Part shown: one piece after another, positions 23,823-32,671 of the stretch
Numbering within the stretch: the stretch's first letter is position 1
How the letters are laid out: every line of letters starts with the position of its first letter
Assembly (NCBI GenBank): GCA_905234835.1
Contig: CAJOIZ010000007.1
Location: forward strand, 45,561 to 109,560
DNA from: Paludibacteraceae bacterium
GTDB taxonomy: Bacteria > Bacteroidota > Bacteroidia > Bacteroidales > Paludibacteraceae
DNA length: 64,000 bases
Direction of reading: 5' to 3'
Notes under the pieces: generated by a model
Told to the model about the DNA's origin: nothing
Database searches by the model: none
The model's input: the letters and a program-made list of their open reading frames with translations, nothing else
Position numbers and translations under genes: made by a program

Positions 23823-23847
23823 TTAGCCGCAAGGGCACGATTATTTC
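23823..23847. repeat. Dispersed TTAGCCGCAAGGGC repeat, copy 2
   Basis: Matches 21122-21146 at 23 of 25 positions. It ends 10 bases before the fic2 stop codon. Confidence 0.6.
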
Positions 23848-23857
23848 ATTCGAATGA

Positions 23858-24631
23858 TTACTTTATATTCAACGCCATAGGTAACATGCAAAGGAAGGGA
23901 ATGCACCTTGCGTAGTCAATGGAGTTGTAATTGTCACGGAAATGCAAGTTTTCGTAGTACGATCTTTTGCGTTTGAAATACAATTTCTCGGACGGAATCG
24001 CCCATGCCACATTGCCGAGTTTCTGCGCAAGGAACCATTTCTCCAATAAGCGTGAAACCCGACCATTGCCATCTGCAAAAGGATGGATACTAACACAGAC
24101 AAGATGAATCATGCTTGCATAAAAGAAAACCTCGTCGTACGATAAATCGGCTCGTACAAGCATGTCTATATCGTGCATGAGTTTATTCATTTCTTCCTCC
24201 ACGATACTCGGCTCCGCGCCGGTATAGACTTTCACACCGCTGCCGAACACGCCTACAGGCATGTCACGGAAAACACCTTTATACTTGTCTGCTATACCGG
24301 AACTGTTGGAAAGGATTCTGTGCGCTTTGAGAAACGAGTCCGTATTGATAGCATTCTTTGCGGCAAACTCATAAGCGGCAATCATATCATCTATCTCTTG
24401 CACATCACGGCTAATGATTTTGGCTTCCTTGAGTTTCATGTAATCGTCTTCCGTCATCGAAGATCCCTCAATAAGGCTGGAGTTACAGGATGAACTCAAC
24501 AAGTAGAACTTGAAGTTCTGGGGCGTGAGCGGCTTGGAAGCAAGTCTCTTGACGCGCTTCTCAATAGTAATCGGCTGCTGTGCCTGGTAGTCAGCCAAAA
24601 ACTCACTATGTATAACCTGTAATGACTCCAT
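23858..24631 (-). CDS. Fic family protein, class II (self-inhibited)
   Basis: 257 aa from the ATG at 24631; the track begins at an upstream TTG inside the probable leader. The Fic motif HPFADGNGRVSRL is intact, and an inhibitory helix motif (NSSLIEGSSM) is in the N-terminal half, so it should be an auto-inhibited AMP-transferase. Later residues RKRSYYENLHFRD are typical of this branch. It lacks the C-terminal winged helix of fic1 and is only distantly similar to it. A -7 box overlaps the immediate upstream region. The target is unknown; like fic1 it has no companion gene. Confidence 0.88.
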   Translation of the reverse strand: MESLQVIHSEFLADYQAQQPITIEKRVKRLASKPLTPQNFKFYLLSSSCNSSLIEGSSMTEDDYMKLKEAKIISRDVQEIDDMIAAYEFAAKNAINTDSFLKAHRILSNSSGIADKYKGVFRDMPVGVFGSGVKVYTGAEPSIVEEEMNKLMHDIDMLVRADLSYDEVFFYASMIHLVCVSIHPFADGNGRVSRLLEKWFLAQKLGNVAWAIPSEKLYFKRKRSYYENLHFRDNYNSIDYARCIPFLCMLPMALNIK

Positions 24632-24659
24632 TTCCCTGTGTCTTTGCAACTTTTGGCTG

Positions 24660-24667
24660 CAAAGGTA
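24660..24667 (-). promoter_or_regulatory. -7 box for fic2
   Basis: TACCTTTG followed by CAGCC on the minus strand, 28 bases upstream of the ATG at 24631. A TTG lies about 21 bases further up. The short distance favours 24631 over 24649 as the start codon. Confidence 0.6.
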
Positions 24668-24782
24668 CTACTATTTTGTTGAGATATGCAAGAAAAAGAA
24701 TGAGAAAGTGCCGATCATCGACGGTGAGGGTACGGTGAAGGTTCGGTCGGATCTGCTTAATGTATCGGTAAAAGGAGTGCCC

Positions 24783-24870
24783 GTTATCGTGTCGTTATCG
24801 TGTCATTATCGTGTCGTTGTCGTGTCGTTGTCGTGTCGTTGCCGTCTCGTTGCCGTGTCGTTGCCGTACC
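24783..24870. repeat. 11-bp minisatellite, eight units (GTTATCGTGTC)
   Basis: Eight consecutive 11-base units of the form GTT(A/G)(T/C)CGTGTC without gaps, with slight decay toward the 3' end. The exact complement, GACACGATAAC, is the unit of the array at 57786-57840. Confidence 0.9.
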
Positions 24871-24912
24871 TTGTCACTGCGTGTTAGGGAGCTGCGCTGT
24901 TGGGGAGTGTTC

Positions 24913-24960
24913 ATGTTTATGATTTATGGTTTATGGTTTATGGTTTATGGTTTATGGTTT
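24913..24960. repeat. 7-bp tandem repeat (GGTTTAT)
   Basis: About six units of the 7-base word, followed by a CAAATTGCAAATTT stretch that also appears near 19437-19470. Confidence 0.75.
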
Positions 24961-25007
24961 CAAATTGCAAATTTAGGGGGCGGATGTCGGGATGTCGTCC
25001 TGCCGGA

Positions 25008-25046
25008 ATTTCGGGATACCGGGATTACGAGATGTCGGTATCTCCG
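25008..25046. repeat. Dispersed 39-bp repeat (second copy at 10405-10443)
   Basis: Starts ATTTCGGGAT and continues with CGGGATTACGA; it aligns with the stretch between the C10 peptidase and tsaC with about 30 matches over 39 bases and no gap. Confidence 0.55.
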
Positions 25047-25121
25047 TTATTCTAAAGAGGACGGCGGGTCTTTATCAAGCGGCTCTGGGGAGCCGATGTC
25101 AGAATCATCCTCCCACTATGC

Positions 25122-25170
25122 CGCAACTGCCTACATAAAAGCCCGGTTGGCTTTTATGTAGGCAGTTGCG
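25122..25170. repeat. Perfect 22-bp inverted repeat with 5-base loop
   Basis: Left arm starts CGCAACTGCCTACATAAAAG; the right arm is its exact complement; loop CGGTT. It lies 45 bases past the nrdG stop on the minus strand, so it could end or protect the nrdDG transcript, but no T-run follows on either strand. Confidence 0.85.
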
Positions 25171-25214
25171 TGTTGATTACTGCGTGTTGGGGGTGTGCGT
25201 GCCTTGATTAAAGT

Positions 25215-25667
25215 TTATTTCCAGAAGACGGAGGTGATGTCCACCCAGTCGTTGTCAGAGCGGCGATAGAGACGCTGATTGGTGGTAGGCTGCTTAAGCC
25301 CACCCTTCTCCTCTATATACGCCCCAATCTTAAGGTAGTCAAGATTGTCATCCGCCACCTCCGGCGCCTTAGTATCCCTTCCCGAATACCAGCCCGTCTT
25401 TTTGCCCAGACCATGAATGTACGCAAGCCACTCATTGACCTCATTAGGCATCGCATCACCACCCATGATGCAGACACAGGTGACAGCCGACCGGTATCGG
25501 TCCAAGAGATTCTGCAACAGTTCGGTGGTGAGCTGCTCGCCAATGTCCTCGGCAAGATGAGGGCTGTGACACCCCTGACAATGACACGGGCACTGGCTGA
25601 TATTCAACGCCAAAGTTACTTCTTCAGGTATTTCCTGAAAGACGATGTCGTAAGAGGCTACTTTCAT
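25215..25667 (-). CDS. nrdG: Anaerobic ribonucleotide reductase activating protein
   Basis: 150 aa. The radical-SAM cluster motif is CPCHCQGC: Cys26, Cys30 and Cys33 fit CxxxCxxC, with an extra Cys28. NrdG uses S-adenosylmethionine and a reduced 4Fe-4S cluster to create the glycyl radical on NrdD. The fold core is seen in CIMGGDAMPNEVNEW and the late LKIGAYIEEKGGL, typical of short activases. Its start overlaps the nrdD stop by 4 bases, so the pair is translationally coupled. Confidence 0.93.
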   Translation of the reverse strand: MKVASYDIVFQEIPEEVTLALNISQCPCHCQGCHSPHLAEDIGEQLTTELLQNLLDRYRSAVTCVCIMGGDAMPNEVNEWLAYIHGLGKKTGWYSGRDTKAPEVADDNLDYLKIGAYIEEKGGLKQPTTNQRLYRRSDNDWVDITSVFWK

Positions 25668-27754
25668 AGTGTCTCTCCGTTGGCATAATAGCGTTTCGCC
25701 GCCTCGACCTGTCGCGCGGCAGAGAAGTTGGAGACACGCTTCATATAGCCTATGATACGGGTTAGATAGTCAATGTTCTCGCTTCCGCAGTTGGGGCATT
25801 TCTTCAAGTAGCGTTTGTCGATATGTCCGCAGTCGTTGCAGATGGTGTTGGGTATATTGAAGGTGAAGTAGTTGCACCCTTCGACCGCCGCTACGCGGAG
25901 CAACTGGCGGTACTGCTCTTTGGAGAGGTGTTCCTCAAGGTTGCAGTGCAGTGCAGAGCCGCCGGTGAGGTGCTCGATGTACTTGCGGCCGTGGAGACGG
26001 AACTTGTCAACGACATTGAGGGTGGTGTCCTCCACCACGTAGAAATAGCTGTTGTAGCAGTCACGCGGTACGATGTAGCCGTCCTCCTTGTCCCACTTGG
26101 CATGCTTGACGCCCACGTTCTCGGCAGGAATCATTTCGCAGTTGAACATCAGGTCTTTAGAACGGTACTTGCGGTTGAGTTTCTCGATTGTGCCGAGGAT
26201 AGTCTGTACGAAATTGAGGTAGTCCTCGTTGTCGTTGATCTTGAGTCCGAGGAACTCCGCCGCCTCGACGATACCGTTGACACCGATGGTGAGGTACTGG
26301 CGCGCAATGTTGATATAACCCGCGTCGAAGAGTGGCAACAGGCCACGACGCTGGAACTCGGCAAGGTTCTCGTTGTACGCCATCTGCACTTTGTGCATCA
26401 GGTCCACCACATCCTCCACGAATGACTGGTAAGGGATGTTGTTACGCACGGCATACTGCACGCAACGGTTGATATTGATGGTCAGCACCGATTTGGAACC
26501 CGTGCTGACACCTCCGGCACCAAGCGTATAACTGAAACCGTTGTCCTGAATCTCGTTACGCAGGCGGCAGCAGCTGGCGAGCGAGTCGGCGTTGTCGCTG
26601 ATATAGGTGAAGAATGAGTGACCTTCGGCGTACATCTCGGCGGTGAAGTCACCGTACTCCTCGTCCTTGCAGTCGCCGTTCTCGGAGAGAAGCGCCATCG
26701 TCTCGACCGGGAAAGTAAGAACAGTGCGCAGACGTTCGGCATTGAACCACTTCATAAAGCGCTTCTGGAGCCAGTTGAGTCCGTCCCAATCGGGTTGCGA
26801 GCCGTCGGGGAAGAAGAAGTTGCCGAAGATGGACTGGAAATAGAACTTGTCGTAGTAAGAGATGTTCCAGAAGACAGACTGGTAGTTGCGTGCGCCCGTG
26901 GGCTGGTTGATGGAATAAACGACCTGCTGGAAGCAGTCGGTAATTACCTTGTCAAGCGTGCGGTGCTTGAGGCTGAGATCCACCACTTTGTCGGGGTCCT
27001 TCCAATAGTCCTTACCGTACTCCTTGCCGATGAAGTAGTTCATATACATAAGGAACTCCGGCGTGGCACATGCACCAGACAACATACTGGACACCATAAA
27101 GACCATATTGATGAAGCCTCCGCAGAAGGACTTGAGGTTGGTCGGTTGGGTGGCGTTTCCGCCGATGGACTTGGTGCCGCCGATGAGCCACGGGTACATG
27201 GTGATGGAGGCGCAGTAGTTGGCAATGGATGTCTCGTCGTTCTTGTAGATGAAGTGCTGGTTGAGCAGGGAGATGTACTTGTCGGCGTATTCCTTTCCGA
27301 ACATCTGCTTGATGCGGTCGGTGAGGAGACGGCGGTTGAGGCGGATGAAGTTGGACTTGGGCAGTTCGCCGATGAGCGTCGCAATGTTCTTGTGCTCGAC
27401 ATTGGCATTGGCATCGTACTTGGAGCCTTCGGCTGCGTTCTTGGCGTCACAGTAGTTGCTCAAGAAGTTGAGTTTCGCCTGCGTCTCGCGGTCCTCCTGA
27501 TGTTTCGAGCGGTAAAGGATGTAGGCTTTGGCAACCTTGTAATAGCCCTCGGACATGAGTGCCACCTCAACCTGGTTCTGGATTTCCTCGACACTGGTTC
27601 CCCCTTGAATACGAAGGTGAGAGAGAATAGAGACAAGCGTTTCTTCCGTGGCATACGCACCTACCGCCAGGAAGGACTTTTCAATAGCGTTTTTGATTTT
27701 GTCGATGGAGAAGATCTCTTGCTTCCCGTCGCGTTTGATAATGTATGTTTCCAT
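25664..27754 (-). CDS. nrdD: Anaerobic (class III) ribonucleoside-triphosphate reductase
   Basis: 696 aa from the ATG at 27754; the 61 extra residues in the track are promoter and leader DNA. The N-terminal ATP-cone (YIIKRDGKQEIFSIDKIKNAI) gives allosteric control. The C-terminal zinc site is CNDCGHIDKRYLKKCPNCG and the glycyl radical residue is in RIIGYMKRVSNF (about Gly669). It reduces NTPs to dNTPs without oxygen, which points to an anaerobic life style. It is coupled to nrdG by a 4-base overlap. A -7 box lies about 87 bases upstream. Confidence 0.95.
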   Translation of the reverse strand: METYIIKRDGKQEIFSIDKIKNAIEKSFLAVGAYATEETLVSILSHLRIQGGTSVEEIQNQVEVALMSEGYYKVAKAYILYRSKHQEDRETQAKLNFLSNYCDAKNAAEGSKYDANANVEHKNIATLIGELPKSNFIRLNRRLLTDRIKQMFGKEYADKYISLLNQHFIYKNDETSIANYCASITMYPWLIGGTKSIGGNATQPTNLKSFCGGFINMVFMVSSMLSGACATPEFLMYMNYFIGKEYGKDYWKDPDKVVDLSLKHRTLDKVITDCFQQVVYSINQPTGARNYQSVFWNISYYDKFYFQSIFGNFFFPDGSQPDWDGLNWLQKRFMKWFNAERLRTVLTFPVETMALLSENGDCKDEEYGDFTAEMYAEGHSFFTYISDNADSLASCCRLRNEIQDNGFSYTLGAGGVSTGSKSVLTININRCVQYAVRNNIPYQSFVEDVVDLMHKVQMAYNENLAEFQRRGLLPLFDAGYINIARQYLTIGVNGIVEAAEFLGLKINDNEDYLNFVQTILGTIEKLNRKYRSKDLMFNCEMIPAENVGVKHAKWDKEDGYIVPRDCYNSYFYVVEDTTLNVVDKFRLHGRKYIEHLTGGSALHCNLEEHLSKEQYRQLLRVAAVEGCNYFTFNIPNTICNDCGHIDKRYLKKCPNCGSENIDYLTRIIGYMKRVSNFSAARQVEAAKRYYANGETL

Positions 27755-27840
27755 ATATATAGGGTTTACGATATTCCGAAGAAAATCTAAAAATAGGGCA
27801 AAAAAAACACCGTCTCGAACAGAATTGCCGAAAACGATTG

Positions 27841-27848
27841 CAAAAGTA
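27841..27848 (-). promoter_or_regulatory. -7 box for nrdDG
   Basis: TACTTTTG followed by CAATCG on the minus strand. The predicted leader to the ATG at 27754 is about 80 bases. I did not find convincing NrdR boxes near it. Confidence 0.55.
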
Positions 27849-28003
27849 AGGTGTTTTTCGATAGGGGAAAAACTTTGCCCGAAAAAGTTATCTACAACAA
27901 AAAAAGGCAGGGAGTACGAACGCCGATGAATACGCACCCCCGAATGTTTACAACTCTTGTATATCGGTCGTTATCAGTTTTTCAGAGACTTTTTTTCTTG
28001 ATG

Positions 28004-28168
28004 TTACGATTGAGCATAATCCATTTGGTACAACTGCTTTTCGCAGTCGTCAAGAAGCACTTTGATTTCCTGCGCCTTTTCGTGATACTCTTTTGCGCCG
28101 ATGGGACCAGCCTGCTCAAGCTGAATGATGAGCTGTTCGGCACGTTGTATGGATTCGTCGTATGTCAT
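28004..28168 (-). CDS. xseB: Exodeoxyribonuclease VII small subunit
   Basis: 54 aa, below the cut-off of the ORF track. The translation starts MTYDESIQRAEQLIIQLEQA and continues with KAQEIKVLLDDCEKQLYQMD, matching the XseB pattern (Y-E-x-A..L..I...LE, then a second helix with LL..C...L). Many XseB subunits bind the large subunit XseA to make a nuclease that degrades single-stranded DNA. xseA is not in the window. The gene follows the CPBP protease by 30 bases and is the last of a minus-strand run from gpmI. Confidence 0.8.
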   Translation of the reverse strand: MTYDESIQRAEQLIIQLEQAGPIGAKEYHEKAQEIKVLLDDCEKQLYQMDYAQS

Positions 28169-28225
28169 GGGGAGTGAATGTTGGGGAGTGAATGTTGATT
28201 ACTGCGTGTTAATTACTACGTGTTG
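28160..28225. repeat. GGGGAGTGAATGTT / ACTGCGTGTT intergenic repeat cluster
   Basis: Two copies of GGGGAGTGAATGTT in a row, then ACTGCGTGTT and ACTACGTGTT, filling the gap between xseB and the CPBP gene. The same words recur near 24876-24915, 25176-25190 and, inverted, at 40945-41085. Confidence 0.6.
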
Positions 28226-29137
28226 GTTAGTTCCTGATGTTATTCTGTATATGCAGAAGATGAGGAGTAAGGAGAGAACGAGACTGGTGATGCCCAACCA
28301 AAGGGTGTCGCCTGTTCCAATGGTTTCGAGGACAGAGGTGTCCGCCTGCGAACGAAAGGCAATGTAATAGGTGGTGACAGCAATGGCATTGTTGGTGAAA
28401 TGCGCCAATATCGGCAGCCATAGCGAGCCAGACCAGAGAAGGAGGTAGCCGAGGTAGGCACCTATAAGCATACGCGGGATGAAGCCATAGAACTGGAGAT
28501 GGATGGCTGAGAAGAGTATGGCAACTACCCAGACGGCGATATGGAACGAGGAGCGACGGGCCGTCTGTACCGATTCGCCCGACGGTCTTGTCAGACTATT
28601 CAGGAGCAAGCCGCGGAAGGAGAGTTCTTCTCCCATTGCAGGCAAGAGTGCCATAATAAGGATATTAACAAGGAGTCCCTTGACGGAATGGACCTGCAGG
28701 AACTGTTCGGTAAGCTCGGCTGCACGGAGTTCCATCTCCTTCATTATCTCTTCCAGCGGTTGCAGGAAAGCGGGCAGCGATACCTGTTCGTTCAGATGCG
28801 CAAGAAGGTTGATGCCGGGAGCAGCGATTACCATAGAAAGCGGAACAAGCAGCCAAAGAACGGCGGGACAGGATGTTTTCTGAAGATGAAGCCATCGAAG
28901 AGGCTGCTCCGACCAGAGGTAAGCAACCACAAACGGCGGCAGGAAGAAAACGCACAATGTCTGGAGAGCCTGTACCGTTCTAAGATAATTGGTGTCCGCA
29001 AGACTCCATCCGCAAAGTGTTTTGAGTACCGACACGATGAGCACAGCAAGGACGAAGAGCAGCATGACCGCTCCCATCCATTGCAGCACCTTGACCAAGG
29101 GACGGCTACCGGCATATTTGGCTTTCAGCGGGTTCAC
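28199..29137 (-). CDS. CPBP family intramembrane glutamic endopeptidase (CAAX-like)
   Basis: 312 aa with about eight membrane helices. The CPBP motifs are present: [13 protein letters not shown] (Glu-Glu and Arg), [25 protein letters not shown] (motif with His) and a last [10 protein letters not shown]. Such Abi-like proteases cut within the membrane; known relatives process prenylated proteins or peptides, or act in bacteriocin immunity. A substrate cannot be inferred here. It overlaps gpmI by 4 bases, which is probably economy of space rather than function. Confidence 0.88.
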   Translation of the reverse strand: MNPLKAKYAGSRPLVKVLQWMGAVMLLFVLAVLIVSVLKTLCGWSLADTNYLRTVQALQTLCVFFLPPFVVAYLWSEQPLRWLHLQKTSCPAVLWLLVPLSMVIAAPGINLLAHLNEQVSLPAFLQPLEEIMKEMELRAAELTEQFLQVHSVKGLLVNILIMALLPAMGEELSFRGLLLNSLTRPSGESVQTARRSSFHIAVWVVAILFSAIHLQFYGFIPRMLIGAYLGYLLLWSGSLWLPILAHFTNNAIAVTTYYIAFRSQADTSVLETIGTGDTLWLGITSLVLSLLLIFCIYRITSGTNQHVVINTQ

Positions 29138-30696
29138 TTCTGCTTTTTGCTGCGATGGATGGTTATGAGGTTGTGTCCCGTCATCTCTTCGGGCTGCGGG
29201 ATGCCGAGCAGACGGCAGATGGTCGGAGCCACATCCGCGAGAATACCGTTCGCTACCATGGCACAGACTTCGTTTTTGTGGTTCTTCGGAGACGGGATAT
29301 AGACGAACGGCACAGGGTTGAGCGAGTGCGCCGTGTTAGGCGTTCCGTCCGGGTTGATGGCGTTGTCGGCATTGCCATGGTCGGCGATGATGATGACTTC
29401 GTAGCCGTTCTTCTGCGCACTGCAAACCACACTGTCCACGCATATATCGATGGTAACAACCGCCTGTTGTATAGCCTGATACTTTCCGGTATGTCCGACC
29501 ATATCGCCGTTGGCGAAGTTGAGTATGATGCAGTCGTATATGCGTTTGTCCATCGCATCGGTAAGAGCCGCAGCCACTTCGGGCGCAGACATCTCCGGCT
29601 GCATATCGTAGGTCGGCACCTTGGGCGACGGGATAAGAATACGGTCCTCGTTGTCGAAAGGCAGGTCGCGGCCGCCGGAGAAGAAGAAAGTGACATGTGC
29701 GAATTTCTCGGTTTCTGCGATACGCAGTTGCCGCATCCCCTGCTTAGCCACCAGTTCGCCAAGTGTATTGGTTACATCCTCCTTCGGGAAGAGGATATGC
29801 AGTCCCTTGAACGTGGACTCGTAGGGGGTCATACAATAGTAATTGAGTCCGGGGATGGTCTTCATTCCGAAGTCGGGATAGTCTTTCTGTGTGAGAACTT
29901 CGGTTATCTCGCGTGCACGGTCGTTGCGGTAGTTGAAGAAGATGACCACATCGCCTTCCTTGATGGTGGCGACGGGCTGTCCGCCACGTGTATGCACAAT
30001 GGGAAGAATGAACTCATCGGTCACACCTTTATCGTATGATGCCTGCACCACCTCGTGCATAGACTCGAAACTGTTGCCCTGTCCGCGGACAAGACAGTCG
30101 TAGGCTTTTTGGATGCGCTCCCAGCGGTGGTCGCGGTCCATAGCATAGAACCGTCCCTGTATGGAAGCAATCTCACCGCAGGACTGCGCCATGTGCTGCT
30201 CGAGACGGTCAATGAACCCTATTCCCGAGCGGGGATCGGTGTCGCGTCCGTCCATAAAGCAGTGGACGAACGTCCTGCCCTGCAGGCCGTACTCTTTTGC
30301 TATGTCCAGCAATGCGAACAGGTGTTCAAGGGATGAGTGTACGCCTCCGTCGGAGGTCAGTCCCATTATATGAAGACGTCTGCCTTGCTGTTGCGCCGTG
30401 GTGAAAGCGGAGATGATTTCGGGGTTCTTGCGGATAGAGCCGTCCTTGACAGCGTTGTTGATTTTAACAAGATCCTGATAGACAATCCGTCCCGCGCCTA
30501 TGTTCAGGTGTCCCACTTCGGAATTGCCCATCTGTCCATCAGGCAGTCCGACGTTTTCGCCAGAGGCTTGGAGTTGACTATTGGGATAGGTGTTGAGGAT
30601 ATGGTCCCAATGGGGGGTGGATGTGGAATAGATGGCATTGGCTTTGCGTTTTGCACCGATGCCCCATCCGTCAAGTATCATTAAAAGAGTCTTCAT
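29134..30696 (-). CDS. gpmI: 2,3-bisphosphoglycerate-independent phosphoglycerate mutase
   Basis: 520 aa, normal length. It begins [11 protein letters not shown] (first metal-binding Asp), and the phosphoserine nucleophile lies in [17 protein letters not shown]. Further metal ligands are in [10 protein letters not shown] and HSLNPVPFV. The enzyme interconverts 3- and 2-phosphoglycerate in glycolysis and gluconeogenesis and needs Mn2+. It is the first gene of a group with the CPBP protease and xseB. Confidence 0.97.
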   Translation of the reverse strand: MKTLLMILDGWGIGAKRKANAIYSTSTPHWDHILNTYPNSQLQASGENVGLPDGQMGNSEVGHLNIGAGRIVYQDLVKINNAVKDGSIRKNPEIISAFTTAQQQGRRLHIMGLTSDGGVHSSLEHLFALLDIAKEYGLQGRTFVHCFMDGRDTDPRSGIGFIDRLEQHMAQSCGEIASIQGRFYAMDRDHRWERIQKAYDCLVRGQGNSFESMHEVVQASYDKGVTDEFILPIVHTRGGQPVATIKEGDVVIFFNYRNDRAREITEVLTQKDYPDFGMKTIPGLNYYCMTPYESTFKGLHILFPKEDVTNTLGELVAKQGMRQLRIAETEKFAHVTFFFSGGRDLPFDNEDRILIPSPKVPTYDMQPEMSAPEVAAALTDAMDKRIYDCIILNFANGDMVGHTGKYQAIQQAVVTIDICVDSVVCSAQKNGYEVIIIADHGNADNAINPDGTPNTAHSLNPVPFVYIPSPKNHKNEVCAMVANGILADVAPTICRLLGIPQPEEMTGHNLITIHRSKKQK

Positions 30697-30739
30697 GGTA
30701 GTGGAGAGTTGAAAGTTGATAGTTGAGTGTTTAGAGTTT

Positions 30740-32647
30740 TTAGTTATTATCTACGCGGTCTTCTTCGACCACGAGGTTGTTGATGATAAAGTTCTGTCTT
30801 TCCGCCGTGTTGGTTCCCATATAGAAAGATAACAGTTCCTGCACGGCATCCTCCTTGCGGAGCGTAACCTGGTCCAGACGAATGGACTTGCCGATGAATC
30901 CCTTGAACTCGTCAGGCGATATTTCCCCGAGTCCTTTGAACCGTGTTATTTCGGGGTTTTTAAGTTCCTCAATGGCGCGCAGCCGCTCCTCTTCGGAATA
31001 GCAATAGCGTATCTCCTGTTTGTTCTTGACGCGGAAGAGCGGTGTCTGGAGAATATAGACATGTCCTTTCTTGACGAGGTCGGGAAAGAACTGCAGGAAG
31101 AAGGTGAGCATCAGCAGCCGTATGTGCATACCGTCCACATCGGCATCGGTGGCGATGATGACTTTGTTGTAGCGCAGGTCGTCCAACCCTTCCTCTATAT
31201 TAAGCGCGGACTGCAGGCAGTTGAACTCGACGTTCTCATAAACCACTTGTTTGGTGAGGGCGTAGCAGTTGAGAGGTTTACCACGGAGGGAGAAGACCGC
31301 CTGCGTGCGTACGTCTCGGCTCTTGGTGATGCTTCCCGATGCGGACAGACCCTCGGTGATGAAGATGGAACTTTCCTCGCGGAGGTCGGTCCGTTCGACA
31401 TCATCCATATCCTTGCTCTTGGCGGATTTGTCCGATATTTCGTAGGTGGGTTTGGGGTCGTTGTAATGCACCTGACAATCGCGCAGTTTGGGATTGTTGA
31501 GGAGGTTCTTCTTCGCCCTGTCGCGTGCCGCTTTGGTGACTCCCTGTATGGCTTTTCGCTCTTTCTCGGAGTCCTGTATTTTCTGGAGCAGCACTTCGGT
31601 TATCTCTGGGTGCTTGTGGAGATAGTTGTCAAGTTGCTGCTTGACAAAGTCGTTGACGAACTTATTGACACTCACTCCACCCTTTTCCATATCCTTAGAG
31701 CCGAGTTTGACTTTGGTCTGGCTCTCGAAGACGGGTTCGGAAACGTTGATGGCGATGGCACCGACCAGTCCGTTGCGTATGTCGGCAAGTTCCATGTTCT
31801 TGTTGAAGAACTCCTTGATGGTCCTTCCGATGGCCTCGCGGTAAGCGACCTGATGTGTTCCGCCCTGAATGGTGTGCTGTCCATTAACGAAAGAAAAGTA
31901 CTCGTCGTTGTTCTGGTTGGTATGGGTGAGTGCTATTTCGATGTCTTCCCCTTTGAGGTGGATGATGGGATACAGCGGTGTGTCGGTCATCTGTTCGGAA
32001 AGGAGGTCGAATAAACCGTTCTTGGAGTAGAACCGCTTGGAATTATAGATGAGCGTCAGCCCCGTATTGAGGTACGCATAATTGCGCATCATCGTTTCCA
32101 CGAAGTCGTCGCGGAAAGCATAATTCTCAAAGAGTCCGTAGGAGTTGTCAGGTGTGAAGCGTATAAACGTTCCTCTTTTTTCATCGCCAGTATAGAGTTG
32201 TACGTCGGTATCCTCTACGAGATGTCCCTGATGGAAGCGTACGCAACGTGTCTGTCCGTCGCGCCATGCCCGCACTTCAAAATCCATACTGAGCGCATTG
32301 ACAGCTTTGAGTCCGACACCGTTCAGTCCGACGGATTTCTTGAAGGCTTTAGTGTCGTACTTGGCACCCGTATTAAGAACAGATACGGCTTCAATCATTT
32401 TTCCGAGCGGAATACCGCGTCCGAAGTCGCGGACAGTGACCGTACCGTCCTGTATGGTGATGGAGATATTTTTGCCTTCCCCCATACGGAATTCGTCAAT
32501 GGAGTTGTCGATAGTTTCCTTGATGAGCACATAAATGCCGTCGTCGGAATGGCTACCGTCACCGAGTTTGCCGATGTACATACCCGGACGCTGGCGGATA
32601 TGTTCGCGGTCGTCAAGATGGATAATATTATCTTCTGTATATGCCAT
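30740..32647 (-). CDS. parE: DNA topoisomerase IV subunit B
   Basis: 635 aa. GHKL ATPase motifs: [23 protein letters not shown] and [16 protein letters not shown]. The TOPRIM domain is [14 protein letters not shown] and [17 protein letters not shown]; the EGLSASGS form, rather than EGDSAGG, is characteristic of the Bacteroidetes ParE branch, which separates it from GyrB. With ParC it decatenates daughter chromosomes; parC is not adjacent here. It follows the lipoprotein gene at 32672 on the same strand, 24 bases apart. Confidence 0.93.
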   Translation of the reverse strand: MAYTEDNIIHLDDREHIRQRPGMYIGKLGDGSHSDDGIYVLIKETIDNSIDEFRMGEGKNISITIQDGTVTVRDFGRGIPLGKMIEAVSVLNTGAKYDTKAFKKSVGLNGVGLKAVNALSMDFEVRAWRDGQTRCVRFHQGHLVEDTDVQLYTGDEKRGTFIRFTPDNSYGLFENYAFRDDFVETMMRNYAYLNTGLTLIYNSKRFYSKNGLFDLLSEQMTDTPLYPIIHLKGEDIEIALTHTNQNNDEYFSFVNGQHTIQGGTHQVAYREAIGRTIKEFFNKNMELADIRNGLVGAIAINVSEPVFESQTKVKLGSKDMEKGGVSVNKFVNDFVKQQLDNYLHKHPEITEVLLQKIQDSEKERKAIQGVTKAARDRAKKNLLNNPKLRDCQVHYNDPKPTYEISDKSAKSKDMDDVERTDLREESSIFITEGLSASGSITKSRDVRTQAVFSLRGKPLNCYALTKQVVYENVEFNCLQSALNIEEGLDDLRYNKVIIATDADVDGMHIRLLMLTFFLQFFPDLVKKGHVYILQTPLFRVKNKQEIRYCYSEEERLRAIEELKNPEITRFKGLGEISPDEFKGFIGKSIRLDQVTLRKEDAVQELLSFYMGTNTAERQNFIINNLVVEEDRVDNN

Positions 32648-32671
32648 AGTACGTATAATTTGCGCTTTATA

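Larger units (their letters stand above)
23387..23857 (+). other. Intergenic region between FN3 gene and fic2
   Basis: 470 bases without a protein gene. It holds a hairpin (AACGG / CCGTT, about 23421-23443), the candidate 6S RNA with its promoter (23451-23662), a GC-rich hairpin near 23778-23803 (TCTC / GGAGA inside AACG / CGTT), the dispersed TTAGCCGCAAGGGC repeat and a 12-bp palindrome (TCATTCGAATGA, 23846-23857) touching the fic2 stop codon. Confidence 0.6.
24632..25214 (+). other. Intergenic region between fic2 and nrdG: minisatellites and hairpins, no gene
   Basis: Contains the fic2 promoter, an 11-bp minisatellite (24783-24870), the phrase ACTGCGTGTT with GGGGAGTG, a 7-bp tandem repeat (24913-24960), a dispersed repeat shared with 10405-10443 (25008-25046), a small hairpin GGCTC/GAGCC at 25081-25094 and a perfect 22-bp inverted repeat (25122-25170). 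The 116-aa plus-strand ORF in the track is a translation of these repeats. Confidence 0.65.

Noticed and set aside
19941-24631. Toxin-antitoxin pairs (Fic with small antitoxin gene)
   Set aside because: No antitoxin ORF adjoins either fic; both proteins carry their own inhibitory helix.
24811-25161. 116-aa plus-strand ORF rich in CRCR
   Set aside because: Translation of the 11-bp and 7-bp tandem repeats and of the large hairpin.
18959-25214. Integrated phage or transposon
   Set aside because: No integrase, transposase, or tail/capsid gene, and no terminal inverted repeats flanking the block; only short repeats are seen.
26618-27790. 390-aa plus-strand ORF opposite nrdD
   Set aside because: Shadow of nrdD, valine/glycine/glutamate-rich as antisense frames of this genome are.
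31061-32014. 317-aa plus-strand ORF opposite parE
   Set aside because: Shadow of parE with no recognisable domain.
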